Below, one piece after another: positions 42,123-49,947 of a stretch of 64,000 nucleotides of DNA. The DNA lies in NCBI RefSeq assembly GCF_001457795.1, contig NZ_LN898210.1, forward strand, positions 186,001 to 250,000, read 5' to 3'. A program made the translations under genes and the position numbers. The DNA is from Olsenella massiliensis (GTDB lineage Bacteria; Actinomycetota; Coriobacteriia; Coriobacteriales; Atopobiaceae). Numbering within the stretch: position 1 is the stretch's first letter; each line of letters opens with the position of its first letter. The notes below the pieces were generated by a model. That model was not told the DNA's origin and searched no databases. It worked only from the letters and a program-made list of their open reading frames with translations.

Positions 42123-43445
42123 ATGCCCAAGCCCAAGGTAGCCATCGTCGGCAGGCCCAACGTGGGAAAGTCGACGCTCGTCAACAGGCTCGCGGTGAGC
42201 CGCGAGGCCATCGTCCACGAGTCGCGCGGCGTGACGCGCGACCGCTCGTATCATGACTGCGACTGGAACGGCCGAGAGTTCACCCTCATCGACACCGGCG
42301 GCATCGAGTCCGTCAGGAGCAAGGACGCGTTCGCGCCGCGCATCCGCGAGCAGGCGCTGGTCGCCTGCGACGAGGCGGACGTCATCGTCTTCGTGGTCGA
42401 TGGCAGCGTGGGGGTCACCGACGAGGACGAGGAGGTCGCACGCGTCGTGCGCGGCGCCCGCAAGCCCGTCCTGCTCGTCGTCAACAAGGTCGACGATCCC
42501 GCGACGCTGCTCGACAGCTGGAACTACTACTCGCTGGGCGTGGGCGAGCCGCGCCCCATCTCGGCGGGCCACGGCCATGGCACGGGCGACCTGCTCGACG
42601 AGGTCGTGGCGATCCTGCCGGAGGGGGACGAGCCGGAGCGTGACGAATCGGTGCTCAACCTTGCCATCATCGGCAGGCCCAACGTGGGAAAGTCGTCGCT
42701 CGCCAACCGCCTCGCCAAGACGAATCGCTTCATCGTCGCCGACCTCTCGGGCACCACGCGCGACGCCACCGACGTCATGATCAGCTGGAAGGGGCGCACC
42801 ATCCGCCTGGTGGACACTGCGGGCATGCGCAAGAAGACCCAGGTCCACGAGGACGTCGAATACTACAGCCTCGTGCGGGCCCTGGCCGCCATGGACGAGG
42901 CCGACGTCTGCCTGCTGGTGATCGACTCCACGGTGGGCGTCACCGAACAGGACCAGAAGCTCCTGGGCATGGCCGTGGACCGGGGCTGCGCCGTGGTGAT
43001 CGTGCTCAACAAGTGGGACCTCGTCGACACGGACGAGCGTCGCGACCACGTCATGGACTCCCTCGCCGCGCGCATGGGCTTTGCCTCCTGGGCGCCTGCG
43101 ATCAACGCCTCGGCGCTCACGGGCAGGTCCATCGACCGCGTCCTCGCGGCCGCCCTCAAGGCCGACGCCGCCCACGCCATCGAGATCAAGACGAGCCAGC
43201 TTAACGCCCTCATCACCAAGATTCGCGAGAGCGGCCATACCGTCACGGACAAGGGCCGTCGCCTCAAGGTTCGCTACGGCACCCAGACCGGGCGCCGCCC
43301 GCCCGCCCTCACCTTCTGGTGCAACGCCCCCGACCTGGTGAACGACAATTACGAGCGCTTCCTGGAGAATCGCCTGCGCGAGGCCTTCGACTTGGAGGGT
43401 ACGCCCCTGCGCCTGCGCTTCAGGAGGAAGGACGAGGCAAAGTGA
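42123..43445 (+). CDS. der: Ribosome biogenesis GTPase Der (EngA)
   Basis: Essential 50S assembly factor with two tandem GTPase domains and a KH-like C-terminus. G1 motifs are VGRPNVGKSTL and IGRPNVGKSSL, with DTGGIE and DTAGMR as G3 motifs and NKVD and NKWD as G4 motifs. The C-terminal region shows GRRPPALTFWCNAPDLV. Length 440 residues is normal. AGGGGGAGACGC precedes the ATG. It overlaps plsY as GTGA, giving the unit der-plsY-gpsA. Confidence 0.97.
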   Translation: MPKPKVAIVGRPNVGKSTLVNRLAVSREAIVHESRGVTRDRSYHDCDWNGREFTLIDTGGIESVRSKDAFAPRIREQALVACDEADVIVFVVDGSVGVTDEDEEVARVVRGARKPVLLVVNKVDDPATLLDSWNYYSLGVGEPRPISAGHGHGTGDLLDEVVAILPEGDEPERDESVLNLAIIGRPNVGKSSLANRLAKTNRFIVADLSGTTRDATDVMISWKGRTIRLVDTAGMRKKTQVHEDVEYYSLVRALAAMDEADVCLLVIDSTVGVTEQDQKLLGMAVDRGCAVVIVLNKWDLVDTDERRDHVMDSLAARMGFASWAPAINASALTGRSIDRVLAAALKADAAHAIEIKTSQLNALITKIRESGHTVTDKGRRLKVRYGTQTGRRPPALTFWCNAPDLVNDNYERFLENRLREAFDLEGTPLRLRFRRKDEAK

Positions 43446-44131
43446 CGGGCTCACTCATCCTGACGACGCTGTCGTGCATGCTGGGCGCCTACCTTCTGTG
43501 CGGCATCCCCTTTGGCCTCATCGTGGCAAAGAGGTCCAAGGGGCATGTTGACGTCAGGACCGTCGGCTCGGGCAACATCGGCATGACCAACGTCGCGCGG
43601 GCGGCGGGCGCCAAGGCCGCGGCGGCCACCTTCCTCCTTGACATGGGAAAGGGCACCCTCTCGATGGCGGCAAGCCGTCTTGCCCTCGCCCATGCGGCGG
43701 GCGTCCCCGCCGGCGAGCTGGGCGCGACCGGTGCGCTCGCGCCACTTGCGGCCCTCGTCTTTCTCGCCTGCGTCTGCGGGCACGTCTTTTCGCCCTACCT
43801 GCGACTCAGGGGCGGCAAGGGCATCTCGGTGGGCTTCGGCGCGGGGCTGGTGCTCCTGTGGCCCATGTCGCTGGCCGCGCTCGTCATATTCCTCGCCTGC
43901 GTCGTTCCCACGCGCTACGTGTCCCTGGGGTCGGTGGCGGCGGCCGTCACCATGCCGTTCGTTGGCCTGCTGTTGGGCATGAGGCCGTCGGCGGCGCTCG
44001 TGGTGGCCCTCGCCTGCGGCGTCGTCGTCTGGCGGCACAAGGACAACATCCTGCGCCTGCGGCAGGGGAGCGAGCGTCGCCTTACGACGCGGGAGGGCGC
44101 CGGCGCGCGCGACGAGAGGGAGGGGAAGTGA
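43442..44131 (+). CDS. plsY: Acyl-phosphate glycerol-3-phosphate acyltransferase
   Basis: Membrane acyltransferase starting phosphatidate synthesis. The 229-residue protein has about five segments and the three PlsY loops: VRTVGSGNIGMTNVARAAGA, HVFSPYLRLRGGKGISVGFG, and the C-terminal RHKDNILRLRQGSERRL. The GTG at 43442 overlaps the der stop; a longer reading inside der is rejected. The product feeds PlsC at 38964. GpsA, which supplies glycerol 3-phosphate, follows. Confidence 0.95.
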   Translation: MTGSLILTTLSCMLGAYLLCGIPFGLIVAKRSKGHVDVRTVGSGNIGMTNVARAAGAKAAAATFLLDMGKGTLSMAASRLALAHAAGVPAGELGATGALAPLAALVFLACVCGHVFSPYLRLRGGKGISVGFGAGLVLLWPMSLAALVIFLACVVPTRYVSLGSVAAAVTMPFVGLLLGMRPSAALVVALACGVVVWRHKDNILRLRQGSERRLTTREGAGARDEREGK

Positions 44132-44132
44132 C

Positions 44133-45152
44133 GTGATCGGAAAGGTGCTGGTCATAGGCACGGGGTCCTGGGGCACCGCCGCGGCGGGGCTCGCCGCCGT
44201 CAACTGCGCCCAGGTCGTCCTCTGGGCACGCTCGCTCGAGGTCGCCCGGGGCATCAACGCCACTCGCAAGAATCCCCGTCATCTGCGCTCCTATCTGCTG
44301 CCATCCAACGTGACCGCCACGCACGACCGGGCGGAGGCGGCCTGCGGCGCCGAGGCGGTCGTGGTGGCCGTGCCCTCCAACCATCTGCGCTCGGTGCTGA
44401 AGGGGTTTACGGGCCTCATTGACGCCGAGGTGCCCGTCGTGGTCCTGACCAAGGGGATCGAGCCCACCTCGCACCTGCTCATGTGCGAGGTCGTCGCGGA
44501 CGTCCTGGGCGGCGAGGCGCGCGTCTGCGCCCTCTCGGGCCCCAACCATGCCGAGGAGATCAGCCAGGGCATGGTGTCCGCCGCCGTCGTGGGGTCCGCG
44601 AGCGACCGGGTCGCCGGCCTCTTTCAGGAGCTCTTCCTCAACCCGCACTTCCGCGTGTATCGCACGGACGACCTCAGGGGCGTCGAGGTCTGCGCGGCCG
44701 TCAAGAACGTCATCGCCATAGCCTGCGGCCTCTCCGTGGGCTACGGGATGGGAGACAACGCCACGGCGGTGCTCATGACGCGCGGTCTCGCCGAGATGAG
44801 CCGCGTCGTGCATGCCCTGGGCGGCAACGCCATGACCTGCATGGGGCTGGCGGGCATGGGAGACCTCGTCGTCACCTGCTCCTCGGGGCATTCGCGCAAC
44901 CGGACGTTCGGGGTGTCGCTTGCGCGGGGCGCGACGCTCGAGGGCTTTGAGCGGAGCACGGGGATGGTCGTCGAGGGCGCCCGCGCCGTCATCAGCGTCC
45001 GGGAGCTCTCGCGTGAACTTCACATCGAGACGCCCATCACGGCGGCCGTTCACGCTATCCTCTATGAGGGACAAGGCTTCGAGGACGCGGCGCGCACGCT
45101 GCTCGCCCGCATACCCGACGAGGAGTTCTACGGACTGCCCACAAACGAATAG
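44133..45152 (+). CDS. gpsA: Glycerol-3-phosphate dehydrogenase [NAD(P)+]
   Basis: Reduces dihydroxyacetone phosphate to glycerol 3-phosphate for phospholipids. The 339-residue protein has the Rossmann motif VLVIGTGSWGTAAAGLAA, VVVAVPSNHLR, LTKGIEP, LSGPNHAEEISQG, and the catalytic AVKNVIAIACGLSVGYGMGDN. MGLAGMGDLVVTCSSGHSRNR closes the core. GTG 44133 follows plsY by 1 bp. A short copy of 44567-44618 appears inside cmk as an assembly chimera. Confidence 0.96.
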   Translation: MIGKVLVIGTGSWGTAAAGLAAVNCAQVVLWARSLEVARGINATRKNPRHLRSYLLPSNVTATHDRAEAACGAEAVVVAVPSNHLRSVLKGFTGLIDAEVPVVVLTKGIEPTSHLLMCEVVADVLGGEARVCALSGPNHAEEISQGMVSAAVVGSASDRVAGLFQELFLNPHFRVYRTDDLRGVEVCAAVKNVIAIACGLSVGYGMGDNATAVLMTRGLAEMSRVVHALGGNAMTCMGLAGMGDLVVTCSSGHSRNRTFGVSLARGATLEGFERSTGMVVEGARAVISVRELSRELHIETPITAAVHAILYEGQGFEDAARTLLARIPDEEFYGLPTNE

Positions 45153-45160
45153 GGGAAGCT

Positions 45161-45838
45161 ATGACGAGCGATGACGTACTGGTCGCACCTTCGGTGCTCT
45201 CTGCCGACTTCACGCGCCTGCAAGAGGAGCTTGATGACGTCAGGGGGGCCGACCTTCTTCACTTTGACGTCATGGACGGGCACTTCGTGCCCAACCTGTC
45301 CTTTGGGGTCGCCATCGCCCAGCAGGTCCGGCGCTCAAGCTCCCTGCCCCTTGACGTCCATCTCATGGTCGAGAACCCCGAGGAGGTCGTTCCCTGGTTC
45401 CTTGAGGCCGGCGCCGACGTCGTGACCTTCCACTGGGAGGCTCAGACCCATGCCGAGCGCCTCGTTGACCTCATTCATCGCTCCGGCGTCAAGGCGGGCG
45501 TCGCCCTCAACCCCGCCACGCCCGTCTGCTGCCTCGAGAGCATCATCGACGAGCTTGACCTCGTCCTGGTCATGACCGTCAACCCCGGCTTCGGGGGGCA
45601 GGGGTTCGTGGAGGGCTGCCACCGCAAGCTGCGACAGCTGACGGGCATGTGCCGCGACCACGGCGTCGAGCCCCTCATCGAGGTTGACGGCGGCATCAAG
45701 GCCGCCAACGCCTCCCAGGTGGTGCGCGATGGCGCGCGCGTCCTCGTCGCGGGGTCGGCCGTGTTTTCGGGCGACCGCGCCCGCAACGTCGAGGACATCC
45801 GTCGCGAGGCCCGTCGGGGCCTGCAAAGGAGCGTCTAG
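45161..45838 (+). CDS. rpe: Ribulose-phosphate 3-epimerase
   Basis: Pentose-phosphate enzyme converting ribulose 5-phosphate and xylulose 5-phosphate. The 225-residue TIM barrel has the housekeeping forms APSVLSADFTRL, HFDVMDGHFVPNLSFG, DVHLMVENP, VMTVNPGFGGQGFV and EVDGGIKAANA. GGGGAAGCT precedes the ATG. The second epimerase-family gene at 30160 differs at these motifs and is locus-specific. Confidence 0.95.
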   Translation: MTSDDVLVAPSVLSADFTRLQEELDDVRGADLLHFDVMDGHFVPNLSFGVAIAQQVRRSSSLPLDVHLMVENPEEVVPWFLEAGADVVTFHWEAQTHAERLVDLIHRSGVKAGVALNPATPVCCLESIIDELDLVLVMTVNPGFGGQGFVEGCHRKLRQLTGMCRDHGVEPLIEVDGGIKAANASQVVRDGARVLVAGSAVFSGDRARNVEDIRREARRGLQRSV

Positions 45839-45839
45839 C

Positions 45840-46286
45840 GTGTCCGCGCCCGACCCCAAGACGTGCGACGACCCCAGGCGCCTCGTCTACCTTGACTACG
45901 CCGCCTCCGCACCGATCAGGCCCGAGGCCCTCGATGCCGAGCGCGCCTACGAGGCCTCCGAGATCGCCGGGGTCAACCCCAACTCCCTCCACACGCTGGG
46001 ACGTCGCGCGGCCCGCGCCCTCGACGGCGCCCGACGTGACCTCGTCAGGGCCCTGGGGGGCGGGTTCAGGCCCCAGGATTTCATCCTCACCTCGGGCGGC
46101 ACCGAGTCAAACAACCTCGCCCTGTACGGCCTGGCCCTTGGTGCGCGCGGTCGGGATCGCTCACGCCGGCGTGTGGTCATCTCGGCCATCGAACATGACT
46201 CCGAGCTGGACGTGGCGCCGTCCCTGCGCGACGCGGGCCTCGAGGTCACGCTCGTGCGGCCCGGCGCGGACGGGTCGGTCTCGTAA
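45840..46286 (+). CDS. Cysteine desulfurase (NifS/IscS type), N-terminal fragment
   Basis: PLP enzyme that supplies sulfur for Fe-S clusters and tRNA thiolation. GTG 45840 opens SAPDPKTCDD, then VYLDYAASAPIRPEAL, NPNSLHTLGRRAARAL, FILTSGGTESNNLALYGLAL and VVISAIEHDSELDV, all canonical. After PGADGSVS the frame enters AT-rich foreign sequence and Illumina P5 adapter. The 3' part resumes at 46426 in a different frame. About 30-40 residues are missing in the assembly; the gene is presumably whole in the organism. Confidence 0.85.
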   Translation: MSAPDPKTCDDPRRLVYLDYAASAPIRPEALDAERAYEASEIAGVNPNSLHTLGRRAARALDGARRDLVRALGGGFRPQDFILTSGGTESNNLALYGLALGARGRDRSRRRVVISAIEHDSELDVAPSLRDAGLEVTLVRPGADGSVS

Positions 46287-46424
46287 GGTAATAATATTAC
46301 ATAGACAACTTGAATTACATATTTTAATTTTCTTACGTGCTTGCCATGCTTAAACGTTTTTATGTCTTTAATTTTTGAATGCTTCGGCGACCACCCAGAT
46401 CTACACTCTTTCCCCCCACGACGC
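46287..46424. other. Low-GC insert followed by Illumina P5 adapter (library contamination)
   Basis: 46287-46377 is strongly AT-rich, unlike anything nearby. 46378-46424 matches the first 47 bases of the P5/read-1 adapter at 42 of 47, including the exact stretch GATCTACACTCTTTCCC. Genomic coding sequence restarts immediately after. The AT-rich piece may be from another organism or low-quality read ends. Confidence 0.95.
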
Positions 46425-46425
46425 G

Positions 46426-47058
46426 GGTGCCCTCATGCACGTCGACGCCTCACAGGCCTTCGGCCGCATACCCCTCGCGCTGGACGACGTGGACGCCGTG
46501 ACCCTCGCGGCGCACAAGATCGGCGGCCCCGTGGGCGTGGGCGCCCTGGTCGTGAGGAGCCGCTGCCCGCTGCGGCCCCTCACCTTCGGCGGGGGGCAGG
46601 AGGCGGGCAGGCGGCCGGGCACCCAGGACGTTCGGGGCGCCCTGGCCTTCGCCGCCGCGGCGCGGGCCGTCTGCGCGCGCCTCGACGACACGCGCGTCGT
46701 CGTCTCGTCTCGCGCGCAGAGGCTCTATGACCGCCTGTGCGCCGAAGGGACGGGCATCGTCCCCACGACGACGGCCCAGATGGGCCCCGACCGCCTTCCC
46801 GGCATCGTTTCGGTCATGACGGGCCGCCTCGACTCCGAGACGCTCGTGCTCAAGCTTGACGAGCGGGGCTTCGAGGTCTCGGCGGGCTCGGCCTGCTCCT
46901 CGGGCTCGCTCGACGCGAGTCACGTATTGTTGGCCATGGGCATACCGCGCGAGCTGGCCCTGGGTGCGCTGCGCATCTCGTTTGACGAGCGCGTGAGCCC
47001 CCAGGACCTCGACCGCCTCGCCGACTGCCTGCTTGGCATCGTCGCAGACGCACGCTAG
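46426..47058 (+). CDS. Cysteine desulfurase (NifS/IscS type), C-terminal fragment
   Basis: The frame carries the rest of the enzyme: GALMHVDASQAFGRIPL, the PLP-lysine in VTLAAHKIGGPVGVGALVV, RPLTFGGGQEAGRRPGTQDV, and the catalytic Cys in EVSAGSACSSGSLDASHVLL. RISFDERVSPQDLDRLAD ends it. With the upstream fragment it would form a normal protein of about 385 residues. No iscU or thiI is adjacent in the window. Confidence 0.85.
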   Translation, partial: GALMHVDASQAFGRIPLALDDVDAVTLAAHKIGGPVGVGALVVRSRCPLRPLTFGGGQEAGRRPGTQDVRGALAFAAAARAVCARLDDTRVVVSSRAQRLYDRLCAEGTGIVPTTTAQMGPDRLPGIVSVMTGRLDSETLVLKLDERGFEVSAGSACSSGSLDASHVLLAMGIPRELALGALRISFDERVSPQDLDRLADCLLGIVADAR

Positions 47059-47084
47059 GCGTGCGCCTCACCCAAGGGAGGGAC

Positions 47085-47810
47085 ATGAACGATTACGAGG
47101 CGCTCCTTTCGTTGCAGGACATCGACCTCAGGCTCATCCGCATCAGCCGCCAGCTCAAGGCCATGCCTCAGGAGCGGAAGATTCAGATGAACGGGCGTTC
47201 GCGCAAGCGTCTTGCCAGCGAGCTCTCGAAGATCGTGGGGCTGCGCAAGGACGCGCAGATGGAGCTCGACGAGGCCGACGAGGCCCGCGCCCATCTGGTG
47301 GACGTCCAGGCCGAGGTCCGCGAGCGCGCGCTCGCGGAGACTGACCATCGTCAGATCCTGAGCTTCGAGGAGCAGCTCTCCTCGCTTGCCAAGAAGATGG
47401 AGAAGAGCGACCACGGGCGCCCTGCCAGGCTTGAGGCCCTTCGCAAGCTCGAGCGGGCCGAGTCGAACACGCACGCGCTGCTCGAGCGTCTTGACGAGCA
47501 GAAGCGCGCCCTCGAGGCGTCGCTGAAAGACGAGTCGGCCGACCTGATGGGCGAGGCCAAGGAGCTCGCCGAGCGGCGCCGGGCGCTGTCGCGCGTCGTG
47601 GGCCCTGAGGTCATGGGTCGCTACGAGGCCGCGCTCAAGCGCTTCGGCGGCCTCGCCGTCGAGCGCCTTGACGGGGCGATGCCCAGCGTCTGCAGGGTGT
47701 CGCTCAGACCGAGCCAGGTCGCGGCCCTCGTCAGGGGCCCCGCCATCGCCGAGTGCCCCTACTGCCACCGCATGCTCGTGACGACGCCTGCGACGGGAGA
47801 GGGAAGATGA
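47085..47810 (+). CDS. Coiled-coil protein with C-terminal zinc-ribbon-like end (CT398/DUF164-like)
   Basis: A 241-residue, highly charged protein: heptad-rich helices from residue 8 to about 185 (DIDLRLIRISRQLKAMPQER through LADERRRAL-type text). The C-terminus shows PSVCRVSL and AECPYCHRMLV, part of a zinc ribbon. ATG 47085 has AAGGGAGGGAC upstream and fits better than the 24-bp longer form. The family is widespread but its role is not firmly known. Its stop overlaps coaBC. Confidence 0.8.
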   Translation: MNDYEALLSLQDIDLRLIRISRQLKAMPQERKIQMNGRSRKRLASELSKIVGLRKDAQMELDEADEARAHLVDVQAEVRERALAETDHRQILSFEEQLSSLAKKMEKSDHGRPARLEALRKLERAESNTHALLERLDEQKRALEASLKDESADLMGEAKELAERRRALSRVVGPEVMGRYEAALKRFGGLAVERLDGAMPSVCRVSLRPSQVAALVRGPAIAECPYCHRMLVTTPATGEGR

Positions 47811-49057
47811 TGAGCGAGACGAGCACGGCGGCGGAGCGTCCGGCCTCGCGCGCGCCCCACGTGCTGCTCGCCGTGAGCGGCGGCATCGCTGCCTACAAGG
47901 CCTGCGAGCTGCTTCGCATGCTCCAGAAGGCGGGCTGCGACGTGCGGGTGGTCATGAGCGAGGACGCCGTGCGCTTCGTCGGCGTCGCCACCTTCCAGGC
48001 CCTGAGCGGACACCCCGTCGTCACGAGCCTCTTTGGCGACGCGTCCGACCCCATCCCGCACATCTCCCTGTCCGACTACGCCGACCTGTGCGTGGTGGCG
48101 CCCGCCACGGCCAACGTGATGGCAAAGATGGCGGCCGGCGTCGCGGATGACGCGCTCACCACGACGCTGCTTGCCGTGCGCTGCCCGGTCCTGATGGCGC
48201 CCGCCATGAACGTCCACATGTGGCACCACCCCGCCACCCAGGCAAACCTCAAGACGCTCCTGGGCCGCGGCGTGCAGGTCGTCGATCCCGCCAGCGGCCT
48301 GTTGGCCTGCGGCGAGACGGGGCAGGGCAAGCTCGCGGCCGTCGAGGACATCGCCGCCGCCGCCCTGGCGCTCGTGAGCCGTTTTGCCGCGGGCGCCCTG
48401 GCGGGCCGTCGGGTCGTCGTCAACGCCGGGCCCACGCATGAGGCCATCGACGCGGTGCGCTTCATCGCAAACTCCTCCACGGGCAAGATGGGCTATGCGA
48501 TCGCCCGCGAGGCCGCCCTTCAGGGGGCCCAGGTCACGCTCGTCTCGGGCCCCTGCGCCCTGCCTGCGCCCGCCGGCGTGCGCAGGGTCAACGTGGTCTC
48601 GGCGGCTCAGATGCTGACGGCCACGTGCGAGGCCTTCGACGCCGCCGACGCCGCCGTCTGCGCCGCCGCGGTGGCCGACTACACCCCCGCCCGCCCGGCC
48701 GACCACAAGCTCAAAAAGGGTCGTGAGCCGCTGCGCGCGGTGGAGCTGAGGCAGACCGAGGACATCCTGGCGACGCTTGCCGAGCGCAAGGGCTCGCGCG
48801 TGGTCATCGGCTTTGCCGCCGAGACGGACGACCTCATCGCGAACGCCCGAGACAAGCTCGCTCGAAAGGGGGCCGACCTGATCGTGGCCAACGACGTCTC
48901 GCGCCCCGACTCGACGTTTGGCTCCGACACCAGTCGCGTCGCCCTCGTCGGGGCAGACGGTGTGGAGCAGCTGGACACGCTCCCGCTCGCGGACGTCGCC
49001 CGTGCCGTCGTCGGCAGGCTGGCGCGGCTCCTGGGGACGAGGGGGCGCCTGACGTGA
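47807..49057 (+). CDS. coaBC: Bifunctional phosphopantothenoylcysteine decarboxylase/phosphopantothenate-cysteine ligase
   Basis: Two consecutive coenzyme A steps. The flavin-dependent CoaC domain covers residues 15-190: LLAVSGGIAAYKACELLRML, PATANVMAKMAAGVADD, and the substrate clamp MAPAMNVHMWHHPATQ with the catalytic region. The CoaB domain follows, with VVVNAGPTHEAIDAVRFIAN and SSTGKMGYAIAREA, AAVADYTPARPADHKLKK, and GFAAETDDLI. Length 416 residues. ATG 47807 overlaps the previous stop. Confidence 0.95.
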   Translation: MMSETSTAAERPASRAPHVLLAVSGGIAAYKACELLRMLQKAGCDVRVVMSEDAVRFVGVATFQALSGHPVVTSLFGDASDPIPHISLSDYADLCVVAPATANVMAKMAAGVADDALTTTLLAVRCPVLMAPAMNVHMWHHPATQANLKTLLGRGVQVVDPASGLLACGETGQGKLAAVEDIAAAALALVSRFAAGALAGRRVVVNAGPTHEAIDAVRFIANSSTGKMGYAIAREAALQGAQVTLVSGPCALPAPAGVRRVNVVSAAQMLTATCEAFDAADAAVCAAAVADYTPARPADHKLKKGREPLRAVELRQTEDILATLAERKGSRVVIGFAAETDDLIANARDKLARKGADLIVANDVSRPDSTFGSDTSRVALVGADGVEQLDTLPLADVARAVVGRLARLLGTRGRLT

Positions 49058-49947
49058 CGCGGCTGAGCCTGGGCTGTCACGTGTCCTGCGCCCGAGGCTA
49101 CGAGGCCATGGGTACGGTCGCCCTCTCGCTGGGGGCGACGACCTTCGCCTTCTTCACGCGCAACCCTCGCGGCGGTGCCGCCAAGCCCCCCGCCCCTGAC
49201 GACGTCCGTGCCCTGCGCACGCTTCTGGACAAGGAGGGCTTCGGGCGTCTCGTCGCCCATGCGCCCTACACCTACAACCTCTGCTCCGCCAGGCCCGACG
49301 TCGTGGACTTTGCCCGGCGGGCCATGCGCGAGGACCTCGCGCGCCTCGAGGCCCTGCCCGGCGGCTACTACAACCTGCATCCGGGCAGTCACGTAAGACA
49401 GGGTTCCGACCGAGGCATCGAGCGCATCGTCGAGGGTCTCAACGAGGTCCTCGTGCCGGGACAGCGCTCGACGGTGCTGCTCGAGACCATGGCGGGTAAG
49501 GGCACCGAGGTGGGGCGTAGCTTCGAGGAGCTCGCGCGCATCCTGGACGGCGTGCGATACCCCGAGCTCGTGGGCGTGTGCCTTGACAGCTGCCACGTGC
49601 ACGACGCCGGCTACGACATCGCAGACGACCTTGACGGCGTGCTTGACGAGTTTGATCGCGTCATAGGCCTTGACCGTCTCAAGGCCCTGCACCTTAACGA
49701 CTCAAAGAACCCCCGCGGGGCGCGCAAGGACCGCCACGAGCGCATCGGCGCCGGGCATCTGGGCCTGGCGTGCTTTGGCCGCATCGTCACGAACGAGCGG
49801 CTCGCGCGCCTGCCCATGATCCTGGAGACCCCTAACGACCTCGAGGGGTACCGCCGCGAGATCGCCCTCCTGCGCTCCCTCGCCGCCGAGGGGACGTCCG
49901 AGGGCAGCGCGCCGGAGCGACGAGGGACGAAGGAGGGGAACGCGTAG
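49054..49947 (+). CDS. nfo: Endonuclease IV (AP endonuclease)
   Basis: Cuts at abasic sites in base-excision repair. The 297-residue TIM-barrel protein has zinc ligands in LSLGCHVSCARG, VAHAPYTYNLC, YYNLHPGSHV, LLETMAGKGTEVG, VGVCLDSCHVHDAGYDI, ALHLNDSKNPRGARKDRHE and LETPN. GTG 49054 overlaps the coaBC stop. A charged tail follows the catalytic domain (AEGTSEGSAPERR). The ABC-F GTG follows its stop directly. Confidence 0.95.
   Translation: MTRLSLGCHVSCARGYEAMGTVALSLGATTFAFFTRNPRGGAAKPPAPDDVRALRTLLDKEGFGRLVAHAPYTYNLCSARPDVVDFARRAMREDLARLEALPGGYYNLHPGSHVRQGSDRGIERIVEGLNEVLVPGQRSTVLLETMAGKGTEVGRSFEELARILDGVRYPELVGVCLDSCHVHDAGYDIADDLDGVLDEFDRVIGLDRLKALHLNDSKNPRGARKDRHERIGAGHLGLACFGRIVTNERLARLPMILETPNDLEGYRREIALLRSLAAEGTSEGSAPERRGTKEGNA

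Noticed and set aside
46287-46377. AT-rich insertion element in the cysteine desulfurase
   Set aside because: No terminal repeats or target duplication, and it is directly joined to Illumina P5 sequence.
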